DNA from: Oceanospirillaceae bacterium UBA7410
GTDB taxonomy: Bacteria; Pseudomonadota; Gammaproteobacteria; Pseudomonadales; Balneatricaceae
Assembly (NCBI GenBank): GCA_002470565.1
Contig: DKMQ01000107.1
Span: forward strand, 52,702-61,988
Length of the DNA stretch: 9,287 nucleotides
Direction: 5' to 3'
Below, piece after piece: positions 7,760 to 9,287 of the stretch. The position numbers and the translations under genes are program-made. Each line of letters opens with the position of its first letter. Within the stretch, counting starts at the first letter, position 1. The notes beneath the pieces were generated by a model, which saw only the letters and a list, made by a program, of their open reading frames with translations, had not been told where the DNA came from and searched no databases.

Positions 7760-8800
7760 ATGATTACAAACGCCTCTTTTGCCAAAGAACTACTCATATG
7801 GTTTGACCAACATGGACGCAATCACCTGCCTTGGCAAAAAGACCGCACAGGCTATCGCGTGTGGGTATCTGAGATCATGCTGCAGCAAACCCAAGTAATC
7901 ACTGTGATACCCTATTTTGAGCGCTTCATGGCCCGCTTTCCAACGATTACAGACTTAGCAGAGGCGCACAGTGATGAGGTATTAGCTCTGTGGACAGGCC
8001 TAGGGTATTACAGCCGTGCACGCAATCTTCATGCCAGCGCTATTGAAGTGGTAGAGCAACACCAAGGTGAAATGCCAACCAGCATAGATGATCTTGTATC
8101 ACTCAAAGGCATTGGCAGATCTACTGCAGGGGCTATTATAAGCCAAGCCTATAATGACCAAGGCGTAATACTAGATGGTAATGTGAAACGACTACTGACT
8201 CGTTTATATGCCATTAAAGGGTGGCCTGGGCAAAGTCAAATAGACAAACAACTGTGGGAGATAGCTACACAGCTGACACCCACAACGCGCAATGCTGATT
8301 ATACTCAAGCGATCATGGACATAGGCGCAACCATCTGCAAACCCAAACAACCCTTGTGTGTGGCCTGCCCTATGCAAGCAAGGTGCAAGGCGCTAGCAGA
8401 AGACCAAGTAGCCACCATACCTACACCTAAGCCAAAAAAACTAATACCACACAAAACCATCAGCGTGTTATTAATCAAAAATAAGCAGGGACAAACTCTT
8501 CTAGAGCAACGGCCAAACACAGGTATTTGGGGCGGGCTTTGGAGCTTGCCAGAGTTTGCCGACCTAAAGAGCCTGCAAACACAGCTAGCCTTAGATGGCT
8601 TGCCTACCAACACTCAACCTATCACGCCTATTAAGCATGTATTCAGTCATTACAAGCTCACCATAGAGCCACACCTATTGGTATTGGAGAACACACCAAA
8701 AAAAGTTTCCGAAAAAGCTAAAAGCCAGTGGTACGATACCCAACAACTGCATACAATAGGCTTAGCTACTCCAATCAAAAAACTACTCGAGAAAATCTAA
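7760..8800 (+). CDS. mutY: A/G-specific adenine DNA glycosylase MutY
   Basis: Base-excision repair enzyme that removes adenine mispaired with 8-oxoguanine or guanine. The 346-residue protein matches E. coli MutY (350) along its length. The catalytic domain (about 1-215) shows Glu38 in [10 protein letters not shown], the helix-hairpin-helix [10 protein letters not shown] (about 115-124) with Asp139 in LDGNVKR, and a [4Fe-4S] cluster loop with Cys193, Cys200, Cys203 and Cys209 (C-x6-C-x2-C-x5-C). The C-terminal Nudix-like 8-oxoG recognition domain (about 225-346) contains [10 protein letters not shown] and the FSHYKL motif. ATG 7760 gives the family N-terminus but has no clear Shine-Dalgarno. 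The stop codon overlaps the yggX start by one base (TAATG), the usual pairing in gammaproteobacteria. In Pseudomonas an asmA-like gene precedes mutY; here the neighbour upstream is hisB. Confidence 0.97.
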   Translation: MITNASFAKELLIWFDQHGRNHLPWQKDRTGYRVWVSEIMLQQTQVITVIPYFERFMARFPTITDLAEAHSDEVLALWTGLGYYSRARNLHASAIEVVEQHQGEMPTSIDDLVSLKGIGRSTAGAIISQAYNDQGVILDGNVKRLLTRLYAIKGWPGQSQIDKQLWEIATQLTPTTRNADYTQAIMDIGATICKPKQPLCVACPMQARCKALAEDQVATIPTPKPKKLIPHKTISVLLIKNKQGQTLLEQRPNTGIWGGLWSLPEFADLKSLQTQLALDGLPTNTQPITPIKHVFSHYKLTIEPHLLVLENTPKKVSEKAKSQWYDTQQLHTIGLATPIKKLLEKI

Positions 8801-9072
8801 TGACCCGCACCGTTTTTTGCAGCAAATACAAAACCGACATGGAAGCCATGGATCGCCCTCCATTTCCAGGCGCCAAGGGACAAAAGTTATTTGAAACTTT
8901 ATCCAAACAAGCATGGCAAGACTGGCTGACGCACCAAACTATGCTTATCAATGAAAAGCACTTAAACATGATGGACCCAGAAAGCAGAGCCTACTTGCAA
9001 GGTGAGCTAGAAAAATTTGCCTCTGGTGAAGATTACGACCTAGCAGATGGGTATGTTCCCCCTGCTGATTAA
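8800..9072 (+). CDS. yggX: Probable Fe(2+)-trafficking protein YggX
   Basis: Small cytosolic protein of 90 residues. In Salmonella and E. coli YggX protects Fe-S clusters from oxidative damage and influences iron availability. The N-terminus [10 protein letters not shown] with conserved Cys7, the [13 protein letters not shown] block, [14 protein letters not shown] and the C-terminal half with [12 protein letters not shown] are characteristic and full length. The start is the ATG that shares its A with the mutY stop (TAATG). A longer reading from ATG 8728 would lie inside mutY and add residues absent from the family, so it is not used. Translation is probably coupled to mutY. Its proximity fits a shared oxidative-stress role: MutY carries a [4Fe-4S] cluster and repairs oxidised-guanine mispairs. 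Confidence 0.96.
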   Translation: MTRTVFCSKYKTDMEAMDRPPFPGAKGQKLFETLSKQAWQDWLTHQTMLINEKHLNMMDPESRAYLQGELEKFASGEDYDLADGYVPPAD

Positions 9073-9121
9073 GTAAAACCTACTAGAATGAAGAAAATAA
9101 CCAAATTTCAGCAACTTATTG

Positions 9122-9150
9122 TTGACAGCAAAATGCAAAACGGGTTTAAT
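9122..9150 (+). promoter_or_regulatory. Strong sigma70 promoter of tRNA-Phe
   Basis: A perfect -35 TTGACA (9122-9127) and a -10 TTTAAT (9145-9150, 5 of 6) are separated by exactly 17 bases. They are followed by a GC-rich discriminator (ACGGCCC). Such discriminators are typical of stable-RNA promoters under stringent control by ppGpp/DksA. Predicted transcription starts near 9157, giving a 5' leader of about 55 bases to be removed by RNase P. Confidence 0.75.
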
Positions 9151-9211
9151 ACGGCCCTCTTCTTGGTAGCGTAACACCCTGCAACCAGCACAGAAGAAAG
9201 CAAGAAGTATT

Positions 9212-9287
9212 GCCCGGATAGCTCAGTCGGTAGAGCAGAGGATTGAAAATCCTCGTGTCGGCGGTTCGATTCCGTCTCCGGGCACCA
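9212..9287 (+). tRNA. tRNA-Phe (anticodon GAA)
   Basis: A complete 76-base cloverleaf can be folded. The acceptor stem is GCCCGGA paired with TCCGGGC, the D-arm GCTC/GAGC, and the anticodon stem GAGGA/TCCTC with loop TTGAAAA. The anticodon GAA falls at 9245-9247. A 5-base variable loop GTGTC and a T-arm GGCGG-TTCGATT-CCGTC follow, then the discriminator A73 and an encoded CCA. It reads UUC/UUU as phenylalanine. A tRNA-Phe after mutY-yggX is also known from Pseudomonas. The window stops at the CCA, so any terminator or following gene is not visible. Confidence 0.98.

Noticed and set aside
8728..8799. Upstream ATG giving a longer YggX
   Set aside because: The extension lies within the 3' end of mutY in another frame and adds residues not found in YggX proteins; the ATG at 8800 gives the exact family N-terminus.
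9112..9124. CAAC-ttatt-GTTG inverted repeat after yggX as a terminator
   Set aside because: Four-pair AT-rich stem without a following T-run; it overlaps the tRNA promoter -35.
1..9287. Mobile elements, CRISPR arrays, toxin-antitoxin or defence genes
   Set aside because: Nearly all sequence is accounted for by core genes. No repeat arrays, terminal inverted repeats, transposase or integrase motifs were seen on either strand.

Overview
The window is a compact piece of gammaproteobacterial core chromosome with a moderate, slightly AT-leaning composition. Gene content and order (gpmI-envC-ctpA-yibQ, hisBHAF, mutY-yggX-tRNA-Phe) resemble the neighbourhood known from Pseudomonas and relatives. 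I infer a member of the Pseudomonadales in the broad sense (Oceanospirillales/Cellvibrionales-like). The genus cannot be told from this sequence alone.

Region 1 (about 35-4811, + strand) is a four-gene, tightly packed operon. It holds gpmI (Mn-dependent phosphoglycerate mutase), envC (murein hydrolase activator with a degenerate LytM domain), ctpA (periplasmic carboxy-terminal processing protease) and yibQ (divergent polysaccharide deacetylase). Genes overlap or lie within a few bases, so translational coupling is likely. A good sigma70 promoter with an extended -10 lies just before gpmI. Three of the four products are predicted to be exported and concern the cell wall or its turnover.

Region 2 (4785-7602, - strand) is the histidine sub-operon hisB-hisH-hisA-hisF. 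It encodes imidazoleglycerol-phosphate dehydratase, the two subunits of IGP synthase (HisH glutaminase and HisF cyclase) and the HisA isomerase, four consecutive-pathway proteins. hisG, hisD, hisC and hisI/E are not here. hisF and yibQ converge and overlap by 27 bp at their 3' ends.

Region 3 (7603-9287, + strand) starts with a 157-bp divergent intergenic region that carries perfect TATAAT boxes in both directions. It is followed by mutY (adenine glycosylase) and yggX (Fe-S protection/iron trafficking), which overlap by one base. A strong sigma70 promoter with a GC-rich discriminator then drives a complete tRNA-Phe(GAA) whose encoded CCA is the last base of the window.

I see no mobile element, CRISPR array, toxin-antitoxin or defence genes, nor any unrecognised ORF of substance. 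No previously undescribed system is evident. The points most worth a second look are the tail-to-tail yibQ/hisF overlap, the placement of ctpA inside the envC-yibQ pair, the TTG start of envC, and the hisB/mutY divergent control region.
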